DNA of 64,000 nt from Leptobrachium leishanense (taxonomy: Eukaryota; Chordata; Amphibia; Anura; Megophryidae): NCBI GenBank assembly GCA_009667805.1, contig CM019069.1:95019204-95083203 (forward strand). Reading direction: 5' to 3'. Numbering within the stretch: the first letter of the stretch is position 1; each line of letters starts with the position of its first letter. The notes beneath the pieces were generated by a model. That model was given only the letters and a program-made list of their open reading frames with translations. It had not been told where the DNA came from and searched no databases. Of the stretch, positions 11,398-22,662 are shown piece after piece. The position numbers and the translations under genes were made by a program.

Positions 11398-12589
11398 CCC
11401 TTTCGCTGCTGAGGCTTTTCCCGCCCCTGTGCTGAGGTCATTTTTTACCTGTTTTGCGCATCATGTTTAAACGTGTTTTTAAGGCTTATTTTAGTATATG
11501 ACACCGACATATTATATATCGTTCTTTCCGTCAGACTCGGTAGATTCATAATATGTCATTATTATATGTATACGTTATGTCATGTCTGTATATTATAACA
11601 AAAAATGCAATAAAATATGTATTTTCAATAATTTACAATGTGTAAAGTGTTTTTTTCCACATTTTAACATGCGAGCAATTGCGGTTATATTTTGTATGGG
11701 GTGCGCTTGTTAAAAAAATTAGAGATGGGGTCTCGTTACATTTTTTTTTGGGGAAAATGACACTATTTTTAACAAACGCACCGCATACAAAAATCGTTAG
11801 TGCAGCATCATTGTTCACATTATAATTGAAATGGGAACAATATTGCTACACTAACAAACCAAAAAAATAAAAAAAAAGTGTTTATTTTTTTTTTTTAATT
11901 TTTTTTTTTTTTTTTTTTTATTTTTATTTTTCTTTTTTTTCATGTTTGGTATCGTTGGAACGGCCATGCTAACCCCTAACTGCCACGGATCGGGAGATAG
12001 GGAGTTCATTGGAACTCCCTATCTCCACACTTGGTGGCAGTTAGGGGTTAACTGTAGGACTGGCGTCATCGTGCTACGCACGATGACGCCAGTCCTCTGG
12101 GGGAGTTCCCGGAAGCTTGGCCGACATCCAAGATGTCGGCCAGCTCCGGGAAAGGATCGCGAACCGGCGCTTTTCAGCTTTTCAGCGCCGATTCGCGATC
12201 CAGCTCCCCAGGGGTTAATGCCAGGCATCATTTGGAAGGGCAGGCTGTGCCCTTCCAAATGATGCCTGGGTTAAGCCCCTGTGCGCCGCCGATCGGGAGG
12301 GAGAGAGGTCCGAAGGACCTCCCCCCCTCCCTTTCAGGCGCCTCCTCCGCACATGCGGGGGGGCGCCTGAATTAGGTGTCATCGTGCCCCCGCGATGACA
12401 CCTAATAATGGCGGCTGCTGGTCCGGATGCGCGGCTGACATCCAGGATGTCAGCCCGCACCGGAGGGGCCAGCGATCGGCCGGAGCCCGGCCGAACGCTG
12501 ACCCCGATGGGAGGACGCGCTCAGCGCGTCCTCCGCATACCAGCGGGAATGCTGAGGACGCGCTGAGCGCGTCCTTAGCATTCAAGTGG
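11398..12589. mobile_element. TTAA-flanked non-autonomous element (piggyBac-like), hairpin-string family, copy 1
   Basis: The element starts CCCTTTCGCTGCTG after TTAA (11394-11397) and ends CAAGTGG before TTAA (12590-12593). TTAA target use and a CCC start point to piggyBac; Kolobok is the alternative. The first half is AT-rich. The second half (11985-12580) is a series of about ten different hairpins in a row, for example 12057-12095 (18-bp arms, 3-nt loop), 12119-12141, 12226-12268 and GGACGCGCTCAGCGCGTCC near 12514. The same hairpins recur in the same order in the copies at 20304 and 46702. Confidence 0.75.
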
Positions 12590-12593
12590 TTAA

Positions 12594-12882
12594 ACATGTT
12601 GAGCTGAATCACCAAAATCGGCATATCGCTGACACTGGTGCAGTTTGTCCTTCTGTGAATAGATTAACCATTACTTCTCTAAGGGACAATTTCGCTGCTC
12701 TGCGGCAATCTACAGTGAACTGCACCATATTTCGCCATCAATTGGCGAATTGACAGTTTAGTGTATAAACTCCCCCGAAATTGCACTGCACGGTGAAAAT
12801 TCGGTGGCAAGTTCACCACTTTGTGAATAACCGTTTAAATCCCTTGGATGCAGTGATGGCCACCAGAAAAGCAGTTTTCAAA
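12594..12882. other. MITE relic of the TTATTCA-ended family
   Basis: It contains short palindromes such as TTCGCCATCAATTGGCGAA (12731-12749) and ends in TTTGTGAATAACCG, resembling the right ends of the elements at 8946-9831 and 51010-51675. No left terminus was identified. It lies between two TTAA elements. Confidence 0.4.
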
Positions 12883-12886
12883 TTAA

Positions 12887-14028
12887 CCCCTTAAGGACAG
12901 GGCAATTTTAACAAGTTCGGAACACTTCTAAAAGTAAAAGTGTGCTGATCTCATTTTGACCGTTTTTGCTCATCAAGTTTAAACGCAATGTGTCATATTT
13001 TTTGTCATATTTTATTTTACGACCCAGACAAATTATATATCCTTTTTTATGGCAGATTCATAATATATTATTATATGTATATCTCATGCCCTGCCAGAAT
13101 GTTACAACAAAAATGGTTTAAAAAAAATTAAAATCATGATTAAAATTTCAATCATCTACAGCACATAAAGTAATTTTTTCATGTTTTATCATCCGAGCCT
13201 TTACAGTTATACACTGTATATTCTATGGGGTACCCTTTTTTTTTTTTTTTTTCTTCTCAAAAGGGAACGCATTACTGTATTTTTCTGAGTAAATACGTGA
13301 TTTTAGCTAAAAAACACAATTTTTAATTTGTGCAGCACTATTGTTCACATTATAATTGAAAAGTTAACAATAGTGCTACATTTAAAAATATATTTTTTTT
13401 ATGTTTTTTTTTTACACATAACCTGGTCATGTGTGGGATCATTGGAAAGGCCATGCTCTGGCCTTTCCAATGATCCCAAACATGACCCTCTAACTCTGGA
13501 TATAAGGGGGGTCCTTTAAACCACCGTATCTCCACCATAGGATTTCCCTGGGCAGCTAGGGGTTACCCAGCTAACTGACGTCATCACGCCACGTGCAATA
13601 CCATCTATTGATGAGGGGGAGCCAAAGGTGGGGAAATTGCCTCGCAGCCTGCTGCCTAAAGGGCTAATGAAATGCATTGCTGGAAAGGTCAGACTGTGAC
13701 CTTTCCAGGGATGCCTGTCTTGACTGTCTACTGGCAATGGGGAGATAGAGGGGTCCAAATGACCCTCCCTCCCCTTCAGGGACTACCAGTGTTCTGGCGC
13801 GAAGGGCACCTGAAAATGACATCATCGCATTCGTCACGATGACGTCAGTGCGCCGGGAAGGGTATAAACACTAAACACGCAGATCTGACTTAAAGGAAGT
13901 CCCCGGAGAGAGAGAGAGGTGCGTATAGGCAGAGGGAGGATCAAACACATGGGACGTGCTATGTCGTCCCGCAGTGTTAAAGCCCACTTGCTGCAGGACG
14001 GCATAGCACATCCTGCGTCAGCAAGGGG
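12887..14028. mobile_element. TTAA-flanked hairpin element, divergent copy 2
   Basis: It starts CCCCTTAAGGACAGGG after TTAA (12883-12886) and ends CAGCAAGGGG before TTAA (14029-14032). It has the same architecture as copy 1: an AT-rich half with GTTCACATTATAATTGAA and a hairpin half, including GGCCATGCTCTGGCC near 13449. It is clearly diverged, with its own spacers. No coding sequence. Confidence 0.7.
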
Positions 14029-14032
14029 TTAA

Positions 14033-15622
14033 GAAGATTGAGAAGGATAGATTCAATAGGTTCAAAAGGATATTGTAATGCAAAATATATTTTTGGCCCA
14101 CATTGGAGACTTACATTGGGACTGATGAAGCTAAAATTGTAGTCAGCGAATCGCGTATCCCTTGGTTTTGTTTAATTTTAAAACTATTTGAAGAGCTCTT
14201 TTTATCTAATTTTGCCAATAGATTTTTACACCCCATGTACAGTATATATTGGCAGCGCGCATCTGTTTTCTCATTCAATTGCTGACATAGAGGTTGATTC
14301 CAGGTTGAACATCAAATCTCCAGATGGCTGAGGCTCGTGGACCCTCAGGACATATAGATCTGTTGACCCTCTACTGGCGAGAACAAGCAATCCATCTCCA
14401 AATAGAAGTATTTTATTGTGTTATATACAATATGTAAATGATGAATATGCTTGAGAGATATTACTATATATAAAAGATCTTGTGTCAGTATCATATAGTG
14501 GGACAAAAATATATTTTACATTGCGCTTTAGGAATCATTGGGTATATCATGTATTTATTTTAGCATTGAGAGGGTGGATTGCATTTTGTCCAAACGTAGC
14601 TGCAACAATAAAAAAGTGGCACTTGGATATATAAATATACGGCACTAATTACATCACACCATACTTGTTGGTTTTTCAAAAGGATATTGGCATAGCATAT
14701 CATGCACACTAGTCTACTATATCTTCCGTGTATACTCCAAAGCATATCATGCACACTGTTTAAGTCCCAAGGAGGAAGGTATCCCCCGATCCTACGATTG
14801 ATAGTCAAGATGGAACAGACAATGTGGTTGTATTGTCTGATTTGATTTGAAACACATAAATCCTCACCCAGTGAGTTAAAAGTTGAAGCGCCTCCCAGAA
14901 TGTCAGGAGGGCAATGTTTTTGATTGATTCTCCAGAACTGAAGGATAAGAGCACTGTGTCCTGCACAGGCATGGCTTCTGCGCTGTGTGTCCGATTTTAA
15001 ACGCAGAACTTGTGTCTTCTTCCCAAAGGATTAGGCAAGGCACCTCTGGTATTTATCTGATCTGCTCTCTTGGGCTGAATGTAAACTTGATCAGGGGCCC
15101 ATACCTGAACCAAATCGGTTGGGGGTTGGTGGGTGTTGGACAAAGACTCCAGCACTCACTAGTACAATTTGTATTTCTCAAGGACTTGGGTTTGATGAAC
15201 ATCTCTAGGAACCTTCTGGGGACTTTTAAGATCTGAAATACCCATGGAAGAATTACCTAATGCAAGTTAGGTTTTCTGTGTAAGTCCCATTTTATTTCAA
15301 GAACTGTATTTGAACATTTTATTATATTTTGTATGTCTTGTTTATGTGACATTGGCACTGTGTAAAGTTTTATTTTTGTCTTTTTCCATTTAAACATTGT
15401 AACCTAGTACTGTCTATGCTCTAGATGATTCAAGTTTCTAGTATAGCTTGGTTTAACGTTACTGTGGAATATAACATTTGGTACATATTAGCTGCATATG
15501 GTTAGGCTCCTGGATTTGGGATGCTATAGAGTTAAAGGGGTTTCAAAAGTGCCCTATTACTTTCGTGGTGGCAGCATATAGCCGGAAGGATGTGTACGGT
15601 TTTGGGGGTTAGGTTGGCATAA
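14033..15622. other. No gene seen; contains a CTGATGAAGC...GCG motif
   Basis: Mixed AT-rich sequence. At about 14121-14156 it has ACTGATGAAGCT followed by AGTCAGCGAATCGCG, a degenerate version of the motif on the minus strand at 23280-23242 inside a retrotransposon-like insert. This suggests an old relic of the same element type. The remainder (14170-15620) shows no motif or repeat boundary. Confidence 0.35.
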
Positions 15623-15694
15623 CCTGGGGCCAGTGACGTGCGTTGAGGTCAGTGGCTGGTGAGGCTCTGGCTAGTATCAGAGCCAGATATACAC

Positions 15695-16329
15695 TAGGCT
15701 TGTGCACCGATTTTTTTTTCGGTTCGATTCGGTTCGATTTTTCGGATTTTTAAACTTTTCGATTCGGCTCGTTTCGACCGATTTCGGTTTCGATTCGATT
15801 TGGTTCGACCTGTTTTTCGGGTACATTTTTTTTTCGGAATTTCGACCATTTTTCGTATTTTCGTGTCACTGTGCTGGGTTTTTGTATCGACTTTTCTTTT
15901 TTTCGAAAAATTTTAGTTTTTCAGAAAATTTTCGTTTTTACAAAATTTTCGTTTTTACAAAATTTTCGTTTTTACAAAATTTTCGTTTTTCGGAATTGCA
16001 CATTTTTCGGCATATCGACCATTTTTCGTATTTTTCGTGTCATTTTGCCCGTTTTTTGTATCGACTTTTCGTTTTTTCGAAAAATTTTCGTTTTTCAGAA
16101 AATGTTCGTTTTTACTAAATTTTCGTTTTTCGGAACATCTGTTCTCCTCGTTTGCCACATTTCAAGCCCATTCGAAAAATCCGAAAATATTTCGTTTCGG
16201 CTCGGAAACCATTTCGGATCTGAACTTTTCGGATCTAAAATTTTTCGGAAATTCGGCCGCATCCGAAAACACGAATCGGGAAATTTCGTGAAAATTCCGA
16301 AATTCCGAAACCCGAAACGCACATCCCTA
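15695..16329. mobile_element. Nested hAT MITE (TAGGGATGTGC-type ends), 8-bp duplication ATATACAC
   Basis: The ends are TAGGCTTGTGCACCG and CGCACATCCCTA, flanked by ATATACAC on both sides (15687-15694, 16330-16337). The element at 32098 preserves the uninterrupted site (AGATATACACAGGTTACG-like), so the insertion is directly visible. The duplication fits the nTnnnnAn preference of Ac-type hATs. The interior is built from TTTTCG/CGAAAA repeats, including four near-identical TTTTCGTTTTTACAAAA units at 15930-15990. Phe- or Ser-rich open frames here are artefacts of the repeat. Confidence 0.85.
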
Positions 16330-16451
16330 ATATACACAGGTTACGTAGGTTCAGGTTCAGTGCTCCCCAGGATCTGGCTGCTCTTAGTGCTCCCCAGGAT
16401 CTGGCTGCTCTCAGTGCTCCCCAGGAACATTGTTTCGGAGGACAGGGTGCT

Positions 16452-17170
16452 GCTCCTGTATTAAGATGCTTTGGGCTTGGGATTCTGTATTAAGATGCTT
16501 TGGGCTGATGGTTCTGTATTAGGGTACTTTGGGAAGGTGGTTCTGTATTAAGATGCTTTAGACTGCTTTTTTCTGTTTTAGGATGCTTTCGACTGATGTT
16601 TCTGTATAAGGATGGTTTGGGCAGGTGGTTCTCTATTCGAATGCTTTGGGCTAGTGGTTCTGTATTAGGATGCTTTGGGCAGGTGGTTCTGTATTATGAT
16701 GCTTAAAGCATTATAATCCAGAACCACCTGCCCAAAGCATCCTAATACAGAAACACTAGCCCAAAGCATCATAATACAGAACCACCTGCCCAAAGCATCA
16801 TAATACAGAACCACTAGTCCAAAGCATCCTAATACAGAACCAGACTAGCCTAAAGCATCATGCTTTGGGCTAGTGGTTCTGTATTAGGATGCTTTAGACT
16901 GGTGGTTCTGTGTTAGGATGCTTTAGACTGGTGGTTTTGTATAAGGATGGTTTGGGCAGGTGGTTCTGTATTAGGATGCTTGGGCTAGTGGTTCTGCATT
17001 AGGATGCTTTGGGCAGGTGGTTCTGTATTAGGATGCTTAACGCATCCTAATACAGAACCACCTGCCCAGAGCAGCCTAATACAGAACCACTACTAGCCCA
17101 AAGCAGCATGCTTTGGGCTAGTGGTTCTGTATTAGGATGGTTTGGGCTAGTGGTTCTGTGTTTGGATGTA
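16452..17170. repeat. Minisatellite of about 28-30 bp with alternating orientation blocks
   Basis: The unit resembles GGTTCTGTATTAGGATGCTT plus TGGGCTAGT. Blocks run forward (16452-16703), inverted (16704-16862), forward (16863-17040), inverted (17041-17108) and forward again (17109-17170). Block boundaries are perfect or near-perfect palindromes such as GATGCTTAAAGCAT and AAAGCATCATGCTTTGG, so the array can fold into large cruciforms. Confidence 0.85.
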
Positions 17171-17758
17171 TATGGCTGCTGAAGGCTTACCACGATCTGG
17201 CAGCTTTCAGTGTTCCAAGATTTGGCAGCTTTCAGGGCTCCCCATGATGTCTACATCTTCCTCCTCTAGGCACTGAGGCCACACCTTCAGCATGGCCCCA
17301 CACCCACTGATTGGCGCAGGACAGTCACATGACTGTCCTTCACCAATCAATGCATTGGAGGCATGCCTCCCAGGCAGGAATTTTTTGAATGGCTTGGATC
17401 AATAGCGTTTTCCTATTGGTCCAAGCGCTCCATTGCTCTCCCAGGGACTCAGAGGCACTGAGAGAGCAGTCCAGGAAGTGGGCAGTGCTTGGACGTCTGT
17501 TCATTGAACAGACGCACCGCACTGCCCACTTCTTGGCAGCCTACGTGATTTGCGTAGCGTCCTTCAACGTAAATTGCGTAGGCTCAGGCTGCTGCAAGAA
17601 AAAAAGAATGTTAATGAGAAGACGATGGAGCCGACGGGGGAACGCAGAGCAGGGGAGTTTGACTTTGCTTTAACTATTTCTTATTTGTGCAGCTGTGCTG
17701 CAGCCCTTAATGGCAAGGGAGGCTCTGCCACCCCTGACCGCACGTCCCTGCCTGGGGC

Positions 17759-20299
17759 CCTGAGAGCAGGTAGAGTTAGTAAGTCCAGAGGCTTGGAGCT
17801 GTTAACCCCTTGTACACTCTCCTTCTGCACGTGATGACTGGGTAGGTAGCGTTTGGTCATCACACACTGTGCTGATTGAGTACCCAGATAGGCCTCCCAT
17901 TCCACACCTGAGGCGATACTGTAGTCCGAACCTTTCAGTGTGTTGGACCAAATGAGGCTACCAGATGAATATAGTGTGAGGCACTCCACCACAGAAGTTC
18001 ATTTCCAATGCTTTTCAGAATGATGAATACCCTACATGGATAGCGAATCCCATGGGTAGAGAATTGCTAAATGTATTTGTCTCATGTTGAATTTTGTCTT
18101 ACATACTGTGTTTGTGGTGTGTATCTAAATAATGCATGCTGCGTGTCAGGTGCGAAAAATGTATGCAATGTGTGGGTAAATACATGTGGTGGGTTAGAGC
18201 GTAAAGTTGTTGGCGTGGGGACACAGATTTTTTTTCCACGGTCCAGTGAGGTCTTGTTACTTTCTTGGTCCTGCAGATCCAGGGACGCCATGAAATCATA
18301 TTGATAAAGAGACTGAGTTTCAGTCAGTCATAGAGTCTCAGACGAGAATCAATGAACTCTGGGCAACATATCCGTTCCAGAGGAGATCCTCAGTCTGAAT
18401 GACGTGAGCTCCTGTCTTATATATTTTACAAATTAATTATCGTCAAAGGCTCTTGAGACTGACAATGTCTGGTTACTAATGCATGTCCTGAAACTGGTCA
18501 GGTTCCGAGATTACATCATGACCTAACATATGTCCTGCCTCAGGCTAATTTTGATATCAGAAATAGGGATGCTGACATTTAAAAGAATGATGTTTTTAGC
18601 ATCTGGATTTGTATCTGCAATTCATCAGCTATGAAACAAATGATCAAAGTTTTTACAAAATGGTAGACATACTCCGTGTAAATAATTTACAACAACCATT
18701 ACACAGGCATCTAAAGCAGAAAGGTAGACTACCTTCCACTAAAGAATGGCATCAGAAAACGTTTTGGTTCTTGCTTTCTGAAACTCGTTCTTCCCTTTCT
18801 GCTAATCATGGTTTTGGCAGGAATACTGGGAAAAGAACTTGGAACAACAAAAACTATCATCCTCTCGATGGTAGAATAAACCTCTTATTTCTTCTGTCTT
18901 GTGATAAAGCTAGCAACAGGAAGCTGCTAAGGGTTATTGGCGGTGCTAATAAGTCTCTTTAGCAGCTCCTTATTACCAGACACTCTGGAATAGCGCCCAA
19001 GGTCAGACTAGGGACCATAGAGCTTAATGTGATGTTCGAAGTCATTAGATTATTTTGTAGGAGCACTTTTATGCTGCTGTGTTTGTCAACTAATCCTCAG
19101 ACGTTTGTCAAACTTCTTGAATACAATTTGACATGTACTAAAGGGTCTGCAAACCCAGTCTGAAAGCACTCATCACTACAATAAACTGTAATATGATGTT
19201 TAAAGCAATGCTTTACTGCTTTTTGCGTGCATGTATGTATAACTATACACATACACAATTCTAACTACAAAATGGAACCTCTGCAACCTAACCTTACCTA
19301 ATACACAAGCTAAGACAGTTTAAGAGTTTGCAAGATAAGTAAAACACTAAATATAACAGATGTCATTATGCAATCACTGAATATGCTAGCAAGTGATTTT
19401 GATGATTTAATCGAAAAAAGGCTAAAAAATATGCACAGCTGTAAAGTAGCATTCATTTGCTAACTCATCATTAAGCTTCTTCATTAAAACAAACATAAAA
19501 TATAAGTCTGATAATGAATCAAAAGAATCAAACCTAAAAAGCTCAGACACAATATGGTCATTAGCCCAGCAAGCAGGTCAGCGAGAGCTGAGCTCAGTTT
19601 CCAGTCATGGGAATCCCCCACCCTCAGAGGGCTGAATCAGCCTATTTGGAACTGACCAGAGGCTTTATTCCATAGTTGGTGCTAATGTTGCATCTCAATA
19701 TATGTATATGTTAGTGCTAGGAGAATTAAGTTTAATGTCTGGCATCGATAGTCCATAGTTGATGCTACACTTGGGTGAAATCAGTTAGTGCTTAGCACCT
19801 TGAGTGAGCTTAGCGTCTCCTAAACTTAAGACGGGGAACGCAATCTATTTGTAGCATCTTGACAAGTGAGGTATTACAAACTGCTAGCACAATATACTGT
19901 TGGGACACAACAGGAACAATGTTAACACCTAAAAGCTAGTGCTAAATGATTTTGCAAATGCAAAATCATTTAACACTCTAAAAAAACACCTTAAAAATGC
20001 CATACTCACCTCTCATCCCATGGCCTGATCAGTTGCTTCTTCACTCCAGGAGAAGAGTGAGACTGGGAACAAATATCTCCTAGTCTCCCTCCGCGGCACT
20101 GTTATCGCGTAGAGCTCACGGTGCTGAAGTGCAAGTCTTCATGGAATCCAAGGGTGACACCCAGGGACATAATCCTACCCAATCTTTATATACCAGTTAG
20201 CAAATTCACTGAGAATTATCAAATTTTGGGGTGCTATGTGGAGTGATTGACTGGTACCTTCAGAGAAAAGAACATGTCTTGAGCTAATATGGTGTTGAT
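17759..20299. other. Intronic sequence, no gene seen
   Basis: About 2.5 kb without a recognisable domain, terminal repeat or tandem array. A plus-strand open frame at 18609-18962 has no recognisable motif. A perfect short palindrome with 14-bp arms (TAAATGATTTTGCA, spacer AA) lies at 19943-19972. The interval may be largely unique intron. Confidence 0.4.
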
Positions 20300-20303
20300 T
20301 TAA

Positions 20304-21510
20304 CCCTTTCGCTGCTGAGACGTTTCACGCCTCTGTGCGGAGCTCATTTTTACCTGTTTCGCTCATCTTGTTTAAACGTGTTTTGAAGGCTTATTTTAGT
20401 ATATGACCCAGACATATTATATATCGTTCTTTCCGTCAGACTCGGCAGATTCATAATATGTCATTATTATATGTATACGTCATGTCCTGTCTGTATATTA
20501 TAACAAAAAATGCGATAAAATATAATTTTTTAATAATTTACAGTGTGTAAAGTGTTTTTTTTTTCACATTTTAACATGGGAGCAATTGCGGTTATATTTT
20601 GTATGGGGTGCGCTTGTTAAAAAAATTAGAAATGGGGTCTCGTTACATTTTTTTTTGGGGAAAATTACACGATTTTTAACAAACGCACCGCATACAAAAA
20701 TCATTAGTGCAGCATCATTGTTCACATTATAATTGAAATGGGAACAATATTGCTGCATTAACAAACCAAAAAAAGAATAAAAAATTATTTTTTTTATAAT
20801 TTTTTTATTTTTATTTTTAATTTTTATTTTTTTTAAAAAACTTTTTTCATGGTCATGTTTGGTATCGATGGAACGGCCATGCTCTGGCCGATCCAACAGT
20901 ACCAAACATTAACCCCTAGCTGCCACGGATCAGGAGATTGGAACCCCCTATCTCCACCATTGGTGGCAGTTAGGGGTTAACTCCAGGACTGGCGTCATCG
21001 TGCTATGCACGATGACGCCAGTCCTCAGGGGTATTCCCGGAAGCTTGGCCGACATCCAAGATGTCGGCCAGCTCCGGGAAAGGATCACGAACCAGAGCTT
21101 TTCGGCGCCGATTCGTGATCCGGCCCCCATGGGGTTAATGCCAGGTACCGTTAGGAAGGGCAGGCTGTGCCCTTCCAAACGGTGCCTGGATTAACCCTCT
21201 GCACCCCGGTGATCGGGAGGGAGAGAGGTCCGAAGGACCTCCCCCCCTCCCTTTCAGGCGCCTCCTCCGCACACACGGGGGGCGCCTGAATTAGATGTCA
21301 TCGCGCCGCCGCGATGACATCTAATTGTGCCGGCGGCGGTTCCGGGTGCTGGGCTGACATCGAGGATGTCAGCCCGCACCGGGGGGCACAGTGATCGGCC
21401 GGAATCCGGCCGATCGCTGGCCCCAAAGGGAGGACGCGCTCAGCGCGTCCTCCGCATTGGAACCCTACCTGCGGGTGGACGCGCTGAGCGCGTCCTCCGC
21501 AGCGAAAGGG
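20304..21510. mobile_element. TTAA-flanked hairpin element, copy 3 (best termini)
   Basis: It has a perfect 12-bp inverted terminal repeat: CCCTTTCGCTGC at 20304 and GCAGCGAAAGGG ending 21510. TTAA flanks both sides (20300-20303, 21511-21514). It is collinear with the copies at 11398 and 46702 over the AT-rich left half (GTATGGGGTGCGCTTGTTAA; TTCACATTATAATTGAAATG) and the hairpin-string right half. It ends with two GGACGCGCTNAGCGCGTCC palindromes. The perfect termini make it the best reference for the family. Confidence 0.8.
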
Positions 21511-22662
21511 TTAATTTAGTTAAAAGCTTGTTGTTTCTGGACTGATGTGTTCCCTGATGGTTACTCAAGTTACAGTCTATGGTTACCATACTCTGATTTT
21601 ATGAATGATTGTTATACCAATGGATAGTTGTTTATGACTAGGGATGGGCCGAACACCCCCGTGTTCGGTTCGCATTCGAACTCGAACATTTGAAAAAGTT
21701 CGAATTCGAACACGATTCGATCGCAATGCAAGTCAATGGGGCTCGAACGTTCGAAAATTAAGGTGCCCTCCAAGAGGACATATCTGCAAGATATTGGCCA
21801 TAAACGTTGTATGTGGGTCCGGGTACTGCCCTGGGGGACAGGAAACAATGAAAAAAAAGTTTAAAAAAAAGTTTTTAAAGGAACAGTGATTTTTACATGA
21901 CATAAAGGGTAAGAGTAAAAATTAAAAATTCCTTAAAATATCGTGCCTAGGAGGTCCCCATAACCTGCCCGTGAAGTGGTGGATCTGTAGGATGTATAGA
22001 AACATTTAAAAAGAAAAAAAATGACATTTCAAATGACAGTAAACGGTTTTCCTTTAATCTATTAATAAACAACTGTTTGGGGCGGCAGCCTGTATGAAAA
22101 GAGGAGACCTTTTAGGACACGCAGAACAAGTTTAGTGATTTTTTTGGCTAAATTATGGTGCCTCTTATGTAGGCTTTGATTAAAGTAACAGAACAGGTGC
22201 TTTAAAATTGGGCCTTTGGTGGCACCTAGTGCCTTCACACCGCAACCCCACTGAGGTATTGTGGAAGAGTGCAGTGGTGGACCCTGCGGTCAAATATTAA
22301 AATGATATGAATCTGGTACACGCGTCAGTGGCAGTGCACCCAAATATTGTGTCGTTGGTGCCAGCTAGTGCCTTCACACCGTAACCCCTCTGAGGTATTG
22401 GATATGCACCTGTCACATTCAAGTGCAGAAAAATTGTGTCTTAGTTGGTGGTGCACGACACCGACAATCTAAGTTGAAGAATGCATAATACTCATCTCCC
22501 ACAAGTATAAGTAGCCTAGGAAGTTTTCAGAATCCAGAAGAGATCCCCGATCTATTCAGCTACATCAGCATCAGGGGAGTGATAGCTGCTGCTGATCCAG
22601 GACTGATTCATTTTTATAAATGTCAGCCGGTCTACACAGTCGGTGGACAGACGCACTCTTTT

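Larger units (their letters stand above)
15631..17750. mobile_element. hAT-type element with CAGTGACGTGC termini and exact 8-bp target duplication
   Basis: The termini CAGTGACGTGC (15631) and GCACGTCCCTG (ending 17750) are inverted repeats flanked by CCTGGGGC on both sides (15623-15630, 17751-17758), the 8-bp duplication of hAT elements. A second copy of the family lies at 32098-32918. The two share the end segments and a GACAGTNACATGACTGTCC palindrome. This copy is longer because it contains a nested hAT (15695-16329) and a minisatellite (16452-17170). No transposase was found, so it is non-autonomous. Confidence 0.85.

Noticed and set aside
15702..16464. Phe/Ser-rich open frames on the plus strand
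   Set aside because: They lie inside the TTTTCG-repeat hAT MITE and cross its boundary; composition explains the frames.
18609..18962. 117-codon plus-strand open frame as a host gene
   Set aside because: No recognised motif, no splice context, and length not exceptional for AT-rich intron.
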